A stretch of DNA of 20,000 bases from Prorocentrum cordatum (GCA_963575745.1 CAUYUJ010009542.1:1-20000), one strand, 5' to 3'. Counted from the first letter of the stretch, positions 1 through 9,547 are shown. The notes: generated by a model not told the origin, from the sequence alone. Made by a program: numbers and translations.

Positions 1-73
<73 letters not shown>

Positions 74-83
74 ATAGTAGTAC

Positions 84-116
<33 letters not shown>

Positions 117-204
117 CAATAGTAGTAGCAATAGTAGTAGTAGCACTAGTAGTAGTAGTAGTAGTACTACTACTACTTCTACTACTACTACTACTAGTAC
201 TACG

Positions 205-272
<68 letters not shown>

Positions 273-340
273 GACTACTACTAGTAGTAGTAATAGTAAT
301 AGTAGGAGCAGTAGTAGCAGTAGTAGTAATAGTCGATGTC
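1..340. repeat. (AGT)n/(ACT)n trinucleotide block with switching strand polarity
   Basis: The run begins as almost pure AGT (1-165), flips to ACT (166-282), and flips back to imperfect AGT with AAT and AGC variants (283-340). AGT and ACT are reverse complements, so each flip makes a perfect palindrome: positions 154-177 and 274-291. The first AGT part could fold on the ACT part over more than 100 bases. Frames read as poly-Val, poly-Leu or poly-Ser and are not genes. Confidence 0.95.
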
Positions 341-618
341 CCAGTAATACTAATAGTTACGACTATTAGTTATAGCACTAAGAATGACGGGCTGTGGCCA
401 AGTCGCTGTCGCTGGCCAAGTCGCCGTCGCTGCCACGGGCGCGCGCGGTGCGTTTGGCGGCCCTCGCCCCGGATCTCGCGCAGGGGGCGTTCGATGCAGG
501 GACTCGTCCAGCAGTGACTAGTTGTAGATACGAGTAGCACTCGTAATTATCACTACGAATAACTAGTTCCGACTACCACTACTACTCGTATTCGTGATTA
601 CTACCACCACTACGACTA
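341..618. other. spacer between trinucleotide arrays, no gene seen
   Basis: Mixed sequence with a GC-rich centre. Two near-identical copies of a roughly 18-base word beginning tggccaagtcgc lie side by side near 397-438. A short dyad, actaatagt then actattagt, sits near 348-367. Its edges (about 341-375 and 510-618) look like decayed AGT/ACT repeat. I see no gene. Confidence 0.5.
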
Positions 619-1106
<488 letters not shown>

Positions 1107-1163
1107 GTACGACCTGTCCGCCGTGGCCCAGGTGACCTCGGCCTTGTCCTCGCTGGGGGTCTG

Positions 1164-2003
1164 CTACCTCGAGTCGGAGAGGCGCCGGCCCTGGCGCCCG
1201 CTCGCGCTGATCCTCGCGAGGACGAACTCGCCCACCCACTGCATGTCCTTCTTGGCGGTCTGGCGCACCTGGAAGGTGCTCAGGGACTTGGCCACCCTCT
1301 TGAAGATCTCGGCGTTGTAGCTCTCGTGGCCGATCTTCCGCAGGTGGAGCTGCTTCCCCTGCTCGAGGGCCAGCTCGCAGCGCAGCCGCGTCAGAATGGC
1401 ATTTTTCCTGACCTCGCGGCCGTGCTCGCGCCCCCGCTTGAACCCAATCTCGGGCGGCGCATGACGCCCTCGAGCGGGCGCTCGGCCGTGACTTGGCCAG
1501 CCTCGCGGCACAGCCCGGCGCCTTGGCCCCCGCTGCGCCTGCGCACGTTCACTCGGGGGCGCCCGCAGGCTCGGATGCCGTTCTTGCCGAGTCTCGCCGT
1601 GGCAACCTCCTTCTCGAAGCCGCCTCGAAGGCCGCGCCACCGGGTGACCGTCTCGCGGTTCCAGTGCCACTCGTGCTGCAGCTCGGCTCTCACTCGAGGC
1701 GGCAGGGAAGCGATCTTTTTCACGTTGTGCTCGTCCGCGTGCTGGCTCCGATCGAGGAGGATCTGGAGTTCGACCTGCGCTGCTGGGTCTCGTCGCAGCG
1801 CGGGCGCAGTTCGGGGCTTGCGAGTCACCTTGCACACTGCCAGCCTGCCCTTTGGTCTGCCGCGCTTGCCGAAGCCCCGCATCACGCCTCGGCCGAAGTC
1901 GTGCGGGGCGAGGGACTTGCCCTCGGCGCTCGCAAGCTCTCGGCGCGCGGCCGCGGCCGCAAGTCGCCCCCGGGGGCGGCGGGGGGGGGGATGCTCGTGG
2001 CAT
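1164..2003 (-). pseudogene. broken gene for an AT-hook protein of unknown family
   Basis: Unrecognised. A minus-strand coding segment of about 280 codons split over more than one frame. The first ATG is at 2003 (MPRAS). A run of ten C on the coding strand (about 1981-1990) then shifts the frame into a segment whose residues include GKRGRPKGR, a good match to the AT-hook DNA-binding motif (basic residues around Gly-Arg-Pro). This continues through HADEHNVKKIASLPPRV and AELQHEWHWNRETVTRW to about 1450. There the frame changes again, near a short G run, into VRKNAILTRLRCELALEQGK and GHESYNAEIFKRVAKSL, and ends at TAG 1164. Third positions are nearly all G or C in each segment's own frame (the last 40 codons almost without exception), which is why I treat it as once-coding. 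The shifts may be true decay, homopolymer sequencing errors or small introns. A nuclear, DNA-binding role is inferred from the AT-hook alone. Confidence 0.5.
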
Positions 2004-2129
2004 TACACTCGACCCGCGCAATAAGGATGGGCGGCAAAGATGCAAGGTCCTTGCAAGGATGAGATGGGCCGAAGTGGCCAGAATGCAAGGGTGCAGCAAG
2101 ATTGCCCAACACTACCACGCCGGTTGACT

Positions 2130-2330
2130 CTAATAGCACCACTAGGAGAACGAGGAGGAAGAGAGGAATAAGAAAGGCGGGAGGCGGAATAGAGAAGAGG
2201 ATGGCCCCAGGATCGATTTTGATGAAAAAATGGATTCGGGGCCGTCGGTTTTTTATTTGTTAAAAAATCGCGCTATTCGTTCTCAACCGCGCGCGGAGGG
2301 GGGGTCCACGATGGGACCCCGCGGGTGATC
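2130..2330. other. purine-rich spacer with two hairpins, no gene seen
   Basis: A GA-rich stretch (2140-2205) is followed by two possible stem-loops. One pairs a T run with an A run around 2248-2272 (cggtttttta against ttaaaaaatcg). The other pairs ggggtcc at 2301-2307 with ggacccc at 2314-2320. Neither is followed by a T tract, and terminators of this type are not expected in a nuclear genome, so I assign no function. Confidence 0.4.
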
Positions 2331-2720
2331 AAAATTTGCCCGACGAAGGACCCAACCACATGCAGGTGCGAGCACCGCAATTATGATTCACTTTTTCGGC
2401 GGCGACCCCTATGAGGCAACGAACCGTGCTAGGGGCGCGCCGAAATGAGCGGCGTGGTACACAACGCGAACGAAACCGATCGATGTGAGTACGTAGGGAG
2501 ACTGAGCGCGGGCGAATCTGAGCGCGAGTGCGTCAGACTGTGAATGAATCTGCGTGCGAGCGAGTCTACGTGCATGAATGCGAGTATGACAAAGCATGGT
2601 GGAATTCTATATGAATGTCAATAGTTTGAGAATGACTGCCTCTAAGTACTCGCGACGCTGGGCGTGGCCGCCGCAAGGAGCTCCCCCGGGACTCCCCGAC
2701 GGCATCGCCCGCGCGCCGCG
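2331..2720. repeat. ~390-bp dispersed repeat, copy 1
   Basis: Nearly the whole stretch recurs at 5952-6349 in the same orientation, with about one change every 12 to 15 bases by eye. Shared landmarks include gacgaaggaccca, gattcactttttcggcgg, gtacgtagggagact or its variant, gaatgaatctgcgtgcgag, and tactcgcgacgctgggcg. There is no long reading frame. The part at about 2394-2455 closely matches the unit of the adjoining 89-bp array. I see no terminal inverted repeats or target-site duplications, so whether it is a mobile element or a segmental duplication is open. Confidence 0.85.
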
Positions 2721-3640
2721 ACGCATGCGGACTGCGCCGCGGGGACCGTCGGCGGAGCTCCTATGGGGCCACGAAACGTGTGAGGGGCATGCCGAAATAA
2801 GTGGCAGGGACGCATGCGGACTGCGCCACGGGGACCTTCCGCGGAGCCCCGATGACGCCGCGTAACGCGTGAGAGGTGGGCCGAAATGAATGGCAGGGGA
2901 CGCATGCGGACTGTGCCACGGGGACCTTCGGCGGAGTTCCTATGGGGCCACGAAACGTGTGAGGGGTGCGCCGAAATGAGCGACGGGGACGCATGCGGAC
3001 TGTGCCACGGGGACCTTCGGCGGAGCTCCTGTGGGGCCACGAAACCTGTGAGAGTTGGCCGAAATGAGTGGCGGGGACGCATGCGGACTGTGCCACTGGG
3101 ACCTTCGGCGGAGCTATGGGGCCACGAAACGTGTGAGGGGTGGGCCGAAATGAATGGCGGGGACGCATGCGGACTGTGCCACTGGGACCGTCGGCAGAGC
3201 TCCTATGGGGCCACGAAACGTGTGAGGGGTGCGCCGAAATGAGTGACAGGGACGCATGCGGATTGTGCCACTGGGACCTTCGGCGGAGCTCCTATGGAGC
3301 CACGAAACGTGTGAGGGGTGGGCCGAAATGAACGGCGGGGTTGCATGCGGACTGTGCCACAGGGACCTTCGGCGGAGCTCCTGCGGGGCCACGAAACGTG
3401 TGAGGGGTAGGCCGAAATGAGTGGCGGGGTTGCATGCGGACTGCGCCACTTGGACCTTCGGCGGAGCCCCATATGGGGCCACGAAACGTGTGAGGGGCGG
3501 GGGAGACGCATGCGGACTGCGACACGGAGACCTTCGGCGGCGCTCCCCGTGGGGCCACGAAACGCTGTACTGGGGGGGAGACGCATGCCAACCGCGCCAT
3601 TGGGACCTTCGGTGGAGCTCCCTATGGGGCAACGAAACGT
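2721..3640. repeat. 89-bp tandem repeat, about 11 units
   Basis: The word gcatgcgg (last unit gcatgcca) recurs at 2723, 2812, 2902, 2991, 3079, 3165, 3254, 3343, 3432, 3508 and 3583: a spacing of 86 to 90 bases, dropping to about 75 in the last two units. Each unit carries accttcggcggagctcc, ggggccacgaaacgtgtgag and gccgaaatga. The period is not a multiple of three, and the long frames on both strands only cycle through all phases of the same unit, so I do not call any as a gene. Confidence 0.95.
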
Positions 3641-3725
3641 GCGATGATGTTGATGATGCTGATGTTGATGATGATGACGACGATGATGACGATGATGATG
3701 ACGATGATGACGACGATGATGATGA
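3641..3725. repeat. GAT/GAC microsatellite
   Basis: An 85-base run of gatgat, gacgat and ttgatg triplets directly abuts the last unit of the 89-bp array. It reads as poly-Asp or poly-Met on the plus strand. There is no other sign of coding. Confidence 0.9.
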
Positions 3726-4035
3726 GAGGAGGGGAGGAGGGAGGAAGAAGGAGGAAACGCGGGGCGCTGTCTCTTCAAAACGAAGACCCAACACCACAGG
3801 ATGGTTGGGGAAAAAACAAGGGATTAATAAGTTCGGCCCCTGGGGGGGGGTAGGAGGTAAAGGGAAGAGAAAGAGACAAGGAAAATAAGGATTACCCCGG
3901 CAAAGCAACCTAACAGCGACGTGTAGGAGCATATCTGGAAGCGTTCCCCTTAAGATTCAGATGAGAACCCTGTTGTAGAATTCTGTTGTTCTCGCAGTCG
4001 TAGTCGCATTCGCGATGGCAGTCGCAGTGGCAACG
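3726..4035. other. unique spacer, no gene seen
   Basis: A purine-rich start (gaggaggggaggagg) leads into mixed sequence with a run of nine G near 3842-3850. From about 3990, gcagtcgtagtcgcattcgc and gcagtcgcagtggcaacgg look like a degenerate lead-in to the hexamer array that follows. I found no conserved reading frame and no RNA gene. Confidence 0.4.
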
Positions 4036-5451
4036 GCTGTCGCAGTCACAGCCTCAGCCTCAGCCTGCCTCAGCCTCAGCCTCAGCCTGCCTCAGCCTCA
4101 GCCTGCCTTAGCCTCAGCCTCAGCCTGCTTCAGCCTCAACATCAGTCTGCCTTCAGCCTCGGCCTCAGCCTCAGCCTGCCTCAGCCTCAGCCTGCATCAG
4201 CCTCAGCCTCAGCCTCAGCCTGCCTCAGCATCAGCCTGCCTCAGCCTCAGCCTCAGCCTGCCTCAGCCTCAGCCTCAGCCTGCTTCAGCCTCAGCCTCAG
4301 TGCCTCAGCCTTCAGCCTCGGCCTCAGCCCTCAGCCTGCCTCAGCCTCAGCCTGCAGCCTCAGCCTCAGCCTCAGCCTCAGCCTCAGCCTCAGCAGCCTC
4401 AGCCTGCCTCAGCCTCAGCCTCAGCCTCAGCCTGCCTCAGCCTCAGCCTCAGCCTGCCTCAGCCTCAGCCTCAGCCTCCTCAGCCTTCAGCCTCAGCCTC
4501 AGCCTCAGCCTCAGCCTTGCTCAGCCTCAGCCTCAGCCTCAGCCTGCCTCAGCATCAGCCTGCCTCAGCCTCAGCCTCAGCCTGCCTCAGCCTCAGCCTC
4601 AGCCTGCTTCAGCCTCAGCCTCAGTCTGCCTTCAGCCTCGGCCTCAGCCTCAGCCTGCCTCAGCCTCAGCCTGCATCAGCCTCAGCCTCAGCCTCAGCCT
4701 GCCTCAGCATCAGCCTGCCTCAGCCTCAGCCTCAGCCTGCCTCTGCCTCAGCCTCAGCCTGCTTCAGCCTCAGCCTCAGTCTGCCTTCAGCCTCGGCCTC
4801 AGCCTCAGCCTGCATCAGCCTCAGCCTGCATCAGCCTCAGCCTCAGCCTCAGCCTGCCTCAGCATCAGCCTGCCTCAGCCTCAGCCTCAGCCTGCCTCAG
4901 CCTCAGCCTCAGCCTGCTTCAGCCTCAGCCTCAGTCTGCCTTCAGCCTCGGCCTCAGCCTCAGCCTGCCTCAGCCTCAGCCTGCATCAGCCTCAGCCTCA
5001 GCCTCAGCCTGCCTCAGCATCAGCCTCAGCCTCAGCCTCAGCCTGCCTCAGCCTCAGCCTCAGCCTGCTTCAGCCTCAGCCTCAGCCTCAGCCTCAGCCT
5101 GCCTCAGCCTCAGCCTTCAGCAGCCTCAGCCTCAGCCTCAGCCTCAGCCTCAGCCTGCCTCGCCTCAGCCTCAGCCTGCCTCAGCCTCAGCCTCAGCCTG
5201 CTTCAGCCTCAGCCTCAGTCTGCCTTCAGCCTCGGCCTCATCCTCAGCGTGCCTCAGCCTCAGCCTGCATCAGCCTCAGCCTCAGCCTCAGCCTGCCTCA
5301 GCATCAGCCTGCCTCAGCCTCAGCCTCAGCCTGCCTCAGCCTCAGCCTCAGCCTGCTTCAGCCTCAGCCTCAGTCTGCCTTCAGCGTCGGCCTTAGCTTC
5401 AGCCTGCCTCAGCCTCAGCTTGCCTCAGCCTCAACATCAGCCTGCCCCAGC
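4036..5451. repeat. TCAGCC hexanucleotide array with 155-bp higher-order units
   Basis: About 1.4 kb of cagcct hexamers broken by inserted tgc (giving cagcctgcctcag), tgcatcag and tgcttcag variants. A marker phrase, tctgccttcagcctcgg (its last copy has one change, tctgccttcagcgtcgg), starts at 4146, 4625, 4780, 4935, 5219 and 5374. Three intervals are exactly 155 bases, so blocks of variants have been copied as a unit. All three plus frames are open for long distances (Ser-Ala, Leu-Ser and Pro-Gln repeats), which follows from a stop-free hexamer and is not evidence for a protein. Confidence 0.95.
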
Positions 5452-5805
5452 ATTCAAAATGTGGCCCGGGAATGGAGTTCTTGGAGCTCGAAAACACACA
5501 AAGTGGCCTACAGTTGGCTCCGGGCATTCAAAATCATGCCCAGGAATGAAATTCTGGGAACTCGAAGACCACGAAGTGGCCTACAGTTGGCTCCGGGCAT
5601 TCAAAATGTGGCCCGGGTATCGGGTTCTGGGAACTCGAAAATCACAAAGTGGCCTACAGTTGGTTCCGGGCATTCAAAATCATGCCCAGGAATGAAATTC
5701 TGGGAACTCGAAGACCACGAAGTGGCCTACAGTTGGCTCTGGGCTTTCAGAATGTGGCCCGAGAGTGGAGTTTTGGGACCTCGAAGGCCACGAAGTGTGT
5801 AACTG
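5452..5805. repeat. 73-bp tandem repeat of two alternating unit types
   Basis: The word attcaaaat starts units at 5452, 5526, 5599 and 5672, with a changed copy (tttcagaat) at 5745; spacing is 73 or 74 bases. Units alternate between type A (aatgtggcccg) and type B (aatcatgcccaggaatgaaa) in the order A, B, A, B, A. The two B units are almost identical, as expected if an A-B dimer of about 146 bases was duplicated. Each unit ends in gtggcctacagttgg. No gene. Confidence 0.9.
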
Positions 5806-5951
5806 CTGGCCAAAAAAATCCCCGGCACCCTCCCCCGGATCGCGCCCAGACCCCCCCTGGGGCGTCATGATGTTCTCTCTTGACCCTACTAGAAACCTAT
5901 CAGTCTTCGCTGTTAGGTAAAAAGGAAGCGAAGAAGAGGAATCAAAAAAAA
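5806..5951. other. spacer before second dispersed repeat
   Basis: Short mixed sequence with a C/G-rich part (5820-5866) and an A-rich purine tract (5918-5955). No reading frame or RNA gene is apparent. Confidence 0.4.
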
Positions 5952-6349
5952 TGAAATTAGCCTGACGAAGGACCCACCCATATGCAGGTGTGAGCACCGC
6001 AATTGTGATTCACTTTTTCGGCGGTGATCCCTACGAGGCAACGAACCGTGCCCGTGCTAGGGGTGCGCCGAAATGAACGGCGTGGTACACAACGCGAACG
6101 AAAACGATTGACCTGAATACGTAGGGAGACTCAGCGCGGGCGAATCTGGGCGCGAGCGCGTCTGACTGTGAATGAATCTGCGTGCGAGCGAGTCTACGCG
6201 CATGAATGCGAGCATGACAAAGCATGGTGTAATTGTATATGAATGTCAATAATTTGAGAACGACTGCCTCTGAGTACTCGCGACGCTGGGCGCGGCCGCC
6301 GCAAGGAGCTCCCCCGGCACTCCCCGACGGCATCGCCCGCGCGCCGCGT
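5952..6349. repeat. ~390-bp dispersed repeat, copy 2
   Basis: This is a direct-orientation copy of 2331-2720. It carries a six-base insertion (cgtgcccgtgctagg against cgtgctagg) near 6050. Similarity stops at gcgccgcg (6349). Unlike copy 1, it is not followed by the 89-bp array, so the array is not an obligatory part of the element. Confidence 0.85.
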
Positions 6350-6424
6350 CGCCAACGTCGGCGCGCCCCCCCGCGAGGATCGCGCCCGCTTCCCCCCTTT
6401 CTGTTACCCCCTCTTTGCCCGCGC

Positions 6425-6650
6425 ACCCAAAAGCCCAAGGCTGCGGGCGCAGCGGCAGAATCGGCCGTCTCGCAAAGCCAGGCCCCCAGCTTCTTGCGCG
6501 AGCTCGGGGCCACGGGCGGCGAGGTCTGCAGGCCCCAGAGGCTCACCAAGCTCGTCTGCTTCGTCGGCGCGACCATCGGAGTCTCGCTGCAAAGCTGCAG
6601 CAACTCGAAACAGCAAACCTCGAGCCAACGTGGCGACGGAAGGGTGTTAG
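6425..6650 (+). CDS. possible plus-strand coding fragment, unknown
   Basis: Unrecognised. In one plus frame this stretch has G or C in about 95 percent of third codon positions (residues such as APSFLRELGATGGEVCRPQ and LTKLVCFVGATIGVSLQ), while the opposing minus frame is nearer two thirds. The bias is the only evidence. No start codon or domain can be named, and downstream the frame runs into a TGT-rich low-complexity tract. It may be an exon or a relic. It is the only coding-like stretch here on the plus strand. Confidence 0.25.
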
Positions 6651-6652
6651 CG

Positions 6653-7477
6653 TTAGCTTGTCGTTGGTGCTCCTCGGTGTTCGCTTATTGTTACTGCTTG
6701 GTTCGCTGCTGTTGTGGTTTGTTGTTGCTGATGTTGTGCTTGCTGGTGATGTTGCTGTTGTTGGTGGTGTTGTTGTGATTGCTGTTGCTGCTGTTGTCGG
6801 TGGTGTTGTTGGTGGAGTTGTTGGTGTTGCTGTTGTGCGTTGCTGTTGTTCCTGCTGCTGTTGGTGGTTATGTTGTCGTGCTGGTTGCGGTTGCAGTTGT
6901 TTGCGTTGCCGCTGCTGTCGTTTGCGCGCGTCGCGTTACTTGCGTGTGCTGGTGTTATTTGTGTTGGTGGTTCTGTTGTTCCGGCACCTGTCTTGCGTTT
7001 TTTTCTGGCGCCCTCGAGCCCGGGGGTCGCCCCACTGAAAGTTACCAGCACCTCGTCCTCACTCTGCCCGAAAGCCCCTCGCTCTCGGAGCTCCCATCGG
7101 CTCGCGAGGCGCCTCAAGGCTGAGTCGGAACTCGGGGCCGAGGCCTGCGAGGCGTCGCGCTGTCTCGTCGTCGCGGGCTTGCAGAGGCGCCCACGCGCGT
7201 CGTCGTCGAGCTTCTCGTTCTCGAGCGTGGCCTTCTTGTCGTCGAGTTTCTTGTCCTCGAGCGCGGCCTTCTTGTCAGTCGAGCTTCTTGACCTCGAGGC
7301 CCTTGCCCTCGGGTTTGCCGGCGCCCCCCCCCCCCCCCCCCAGCGCGGCGGGCCCGCCCCCCTCGTCCACTCGTCGCCCTTCGCCCACTCGCCGACGCTC
7401 TCGCCGTCCGACCGCTCGGCGACAGGCCGACGATCGCTGCTGTCCGACCCGGCCACGGGGCGCTGCGTCTCGGCCAT
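6653..7477 (-). CDS. unknown protein with charged helix and Q/N/H-rich tail
   Basis: Unrecognised; 274 residues from the ATG at 7477 (MAETQRPVAG). Residues 1-45 are acidic and Ser-rich. A Gly run at about 47-51 is encoded by 18 consecutive C on the plus strand (7324-7341). Residues 68-98 form a highly charged predicted helix with a repeated DKKLDDKKATLENEKLDD pattern. A basic cluster ARKKRK (157-162) could be a nuclear localisation signal. From about residue 180 the chain becomes Asn, Gln and His rich. Third positions are mostly G or C up to about 7000 and not beyond, so the Q/N/H tail may be repeat that happens to be open. Just after the Gly run a neighbouring frame gives AGKPEGKGLEVKKLD, which joins naturally to the helix; the poly-C run may therefore hide a frameshift. 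Confidence 0.4.
   Translation of the reverse strand: MAETQRPVAGSDSSDRRPVAERSDGESVGEWAKGDEWTRGAGPPRWGGGGGAPANPRARASRSRSSTDKKAALEDKKLDDKKATLENEKLDDDARGRLCKPATTRQRDASQASAPSSDSALRRLASRWELRERGAFGQSEDEVLVTFSGATPGLEGARKKRKTGAGTTEPPTQITPAHASNATRANDSSGNANNCNRNQHDNITTNSSRNNSNAQQQHQQLHQQHHRQQQQQQSQQHHQQQQHHQQAQHQQQQTTTAANQAVTISEHRGAPTTS
6660..6990. repeat. TTG/CTG-rich degenerate trinucleotide tract
   Basis: Irregular ttgctg, gttgtt and gtggtg triplets for about 330 bases, encoding Gln, Asn and His on the minus strand. It overlaps the tail of the minus-strand frame ending at 6653. A shorter tract of the same kind lies at about 7525-7745. Confidence 0.7.
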
Positions 7478-7524
7478 GGTGCGCTGCGTCCTCAGCTGGC
7501 CTGGGATGATTGAGCCTAAATTGG

Positions 7525-7798
7525 CCACGGTTGTTGGTTGTTCGTGTTGTTTGTATTGTTGCTGTTCTTGTTTGTCTCGTTGCGTTTGTGACTATTGTTT
7601 GTTTTGCTGCTATGTGCGAGCGCGCGGGTGCGCAGCTGTCGTTTGTTATCCCCGCTCTTTGTCTTGGTGGTGGTCTGCCCTGCTGTTGCTGCTGCGTTGC
7701 TGCTTGCCGTTGCCGTCGTTGCTGCTGTTGTTGGCGGTTGTGTTCTTGAGCGCGCGAGCGCGCGAGTGCGCGCGCGCGGCCCGGACGAAGCGCGGGCT
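7525..7798. repeat. second TTG/CTG-rich tract ending in a CG-alternating run
   Basis: Degenerate ttgttg and ctgctg triplets (7525-7745) run into gagcgcgcgagcgcgcgag and gcgcgcgcgcgg (about 7746-7781). Alternating CG of this sort can adopt left-handed helix, but nothing shows it does so here. Frames across it read low-complexity Cys/Leu/Val or Gln/Asn and are not called. Confidence 0.6.
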
Positions 7799-9335
7799 CG
7801 AGCCTGCTCGGCGGCAGCGCGGGCCCGAGGGCGACCAGAGAAGCACCGGGCTCGGCCCTCGAGCCTCGGACGTCGAAAACGAGATCTTCCAGCCCCAGCT
7901 TGGCGACCATCGGATCTAGGATCCGAGGTGCTCGCAGATGCCCATGGCCAAGATCTCGGACCCTCGATCCGATGATGGCGGATCGAGCCTGCTCGGCGGC
8001 AGCGCGAGCTCGAGGACGGCCAGAGAAGCACGAGGCTCGGCCATCGATCCTCGGATGTCGAAACCGAGGTCATCCAGTCCAAGCTTGGCGACCCTCGGAT
8101 CTAGGATCCGAGGTGCTCGCAGATGCTCAAGACCAAGATCTCAGACCCTCGATCCGAGGATGGCGGATCGAGCCTGCTCGGTTGCAGCGCGGGCTCGAGG
8201 ACGGCCAGGGAAGCACTAGGCTCGGCCCTCGAGCCTCGGATGTCGAAACCGAGATCACCCAGTCCAAGCTCGGCGACCCTCGGATCTGGGATCCGAGGTG
8301 CTCGCAGATGCTCAAGACCATGATCTCGGACCCTCGACCCGGGGATGGCGGATCGAGCCTGCTTGGTGGCAGCGCGGGCTCGAGGACGGCGAGGGGGGCG
8401 ATCTACTATCGCCGAGACTCGGCCCTCGAGCCTCGGACGTCGAAACCGAGATCCCCCAGTCCAAGCTTGGCGACCATCGGATCTAGGATCCGAGGTGCTC
8501 GCAGGCGCCCAAGACCAAGATCTCGGACCCTCGATCCGAGGATGGAGGGTCGAGCCTGCTTGGCGGCAGCGCGGGCTCGAGGACGGCGGGGGGGGCGATC
8601 TACGAACGCCGAGTCTCGGCCCTCGGGCCTCGGACGTCGAACCCGAGTTCTCCCAGTCCAAGCTTGGCGACCCTGGGATCTAGGATCCGAGGTGCTCGCA
8701 GATGCCACAGACCAAGATCTCGGACCCTCGATCCGAGGATCGAGGGTCGAGCCTGCCGGGCGGCGGCGCGGGCTCGAGGACGGCGGCGAGGGCGATCTAC
8801 TATCGCCGAGGCTCGGCCCTCGAGCCTCGGACGCCAAAAACGAGATCTTCCAGTCCAAGCTTGGCGACCCTCGGATCTAGGATCCGAGGCGCTCGCAGAT
8901 GCTCAAGACCTAGATCTCGGACCCTCGATCCGAGGATCGAGGGTCGAGCCTGCCCGGTGGCAGCGCGGGCCCGAGGACGGCGGCGAGGGCGATCGGCTCG
9001 GCCCTCGACCCTCGGGCGTCGAACCCGAGATCTTCGAGCCCAAGCTTGGCGACCCTCGGATCTAGGACCCAAGGCGCTCGAAGATGCTCGGACTCGAGAT
9101 CTCGGATCCTCGAACCGAGGATGGGGGATCGAGCCTGCTCGATGGCAAAGCGGCGATCGAAGGTCGCCGGGGCTCGACCCTCGACCCTCGGATCGCGAAC
9201 CCGAGATCTTCGAGCCCAAGCTTGGCGACCCTCGGATCTAGGACCCAAGGTGCCCGAAGATGCTCGGATTCAAGATCTCGGGCCATCGATCCGAGGACGC
9301 AGGATCGAGTCCGCTCGATTCCTCGATGATTGATC
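7799..9335. repeat. 185-198-bp satellite array, about 8 units
   Basis: The junction word cggatctagg or a variant falls at 7911, 8096, 8281, 8478, 8674, 8872, 9057 and 9233, giving periods of 185, 185, 197, 196, 198, 185 and 176. The three longer units carry an extra segment (gcgatctac then tatcgccgag or variants). Units contain tcgatccgaggat dyads, aagcttggcgacc, and cggatc-tag-gatccg, which is a palindrome with a three-base centre. The last units drift and lose the palindrome. Frames are open on both strands for up to 326 codons because the units lack stops. Period changes break the frame between units, so I do not call a protein. Confidence 0.93.
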
Positions 9336-9547
9336 GAGGATCACTCGGCGAAAGGAGGGGAGTAGCACCCCGCAGCTCGGAACGCCACTCGCGCGTGCTC
9401 GAGCGCTCTCTTGGAGCTTGAAAACCAGACGGGGGGGGCGGGGCTCGAGCGCGCGCCTCGAAACGGCGCCCTCGCAGCGAAAAACACGGGGCGCTCGGCT
9501 CGGGGAGCTCGCGCGCTCAGGCGTCCACGAGCATGAGCGAGGCGGAC
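9336..9547. other. spacer, GC-rich, no gene seen
   Basis: GC-rich sequence joining the satellite and the gene that ends at 9548. It holds a G run (ggggggg near 9430) and many gctcg or gagcg words like those in the satellite. No domain-bearing frame was recognised. Confidence 0.35.

Noticed and set aside
2240-2330. Terminator-like hairpins
   Set aside because: No adjoining gene end and no T tract; intrinsic terminators are not expected in a dinoflagellate nuclear genome.
3114-3932. 272-codon minus-strand frame with a recurring FRGPIG..PKVPVAQSACVP motif
   Set aside because: The motif is the 89-bp unit translated. The same peptide appears in every phase as the array shifts frame, with no start, no unique flanking domain and no bias beyond the repeat.
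4015-5802. 595-codon plus-strand frame of Ser-Ala, Leu-Ser and Pro-Gln repeats
   Set aside because: It is the translation of the TCAGCC array and part of the 73-bp array. All plus frames are open because the unit has no stop, and the 155-base period breaks any protein repeat.
7900-8880. 326-codon plus-strand frame over the satellite
   Set aside because: Several frames on both strands are equally open, and unit lengths of 185 and 176 are not multiples of three, so no frame gives a consistent repeated protein.
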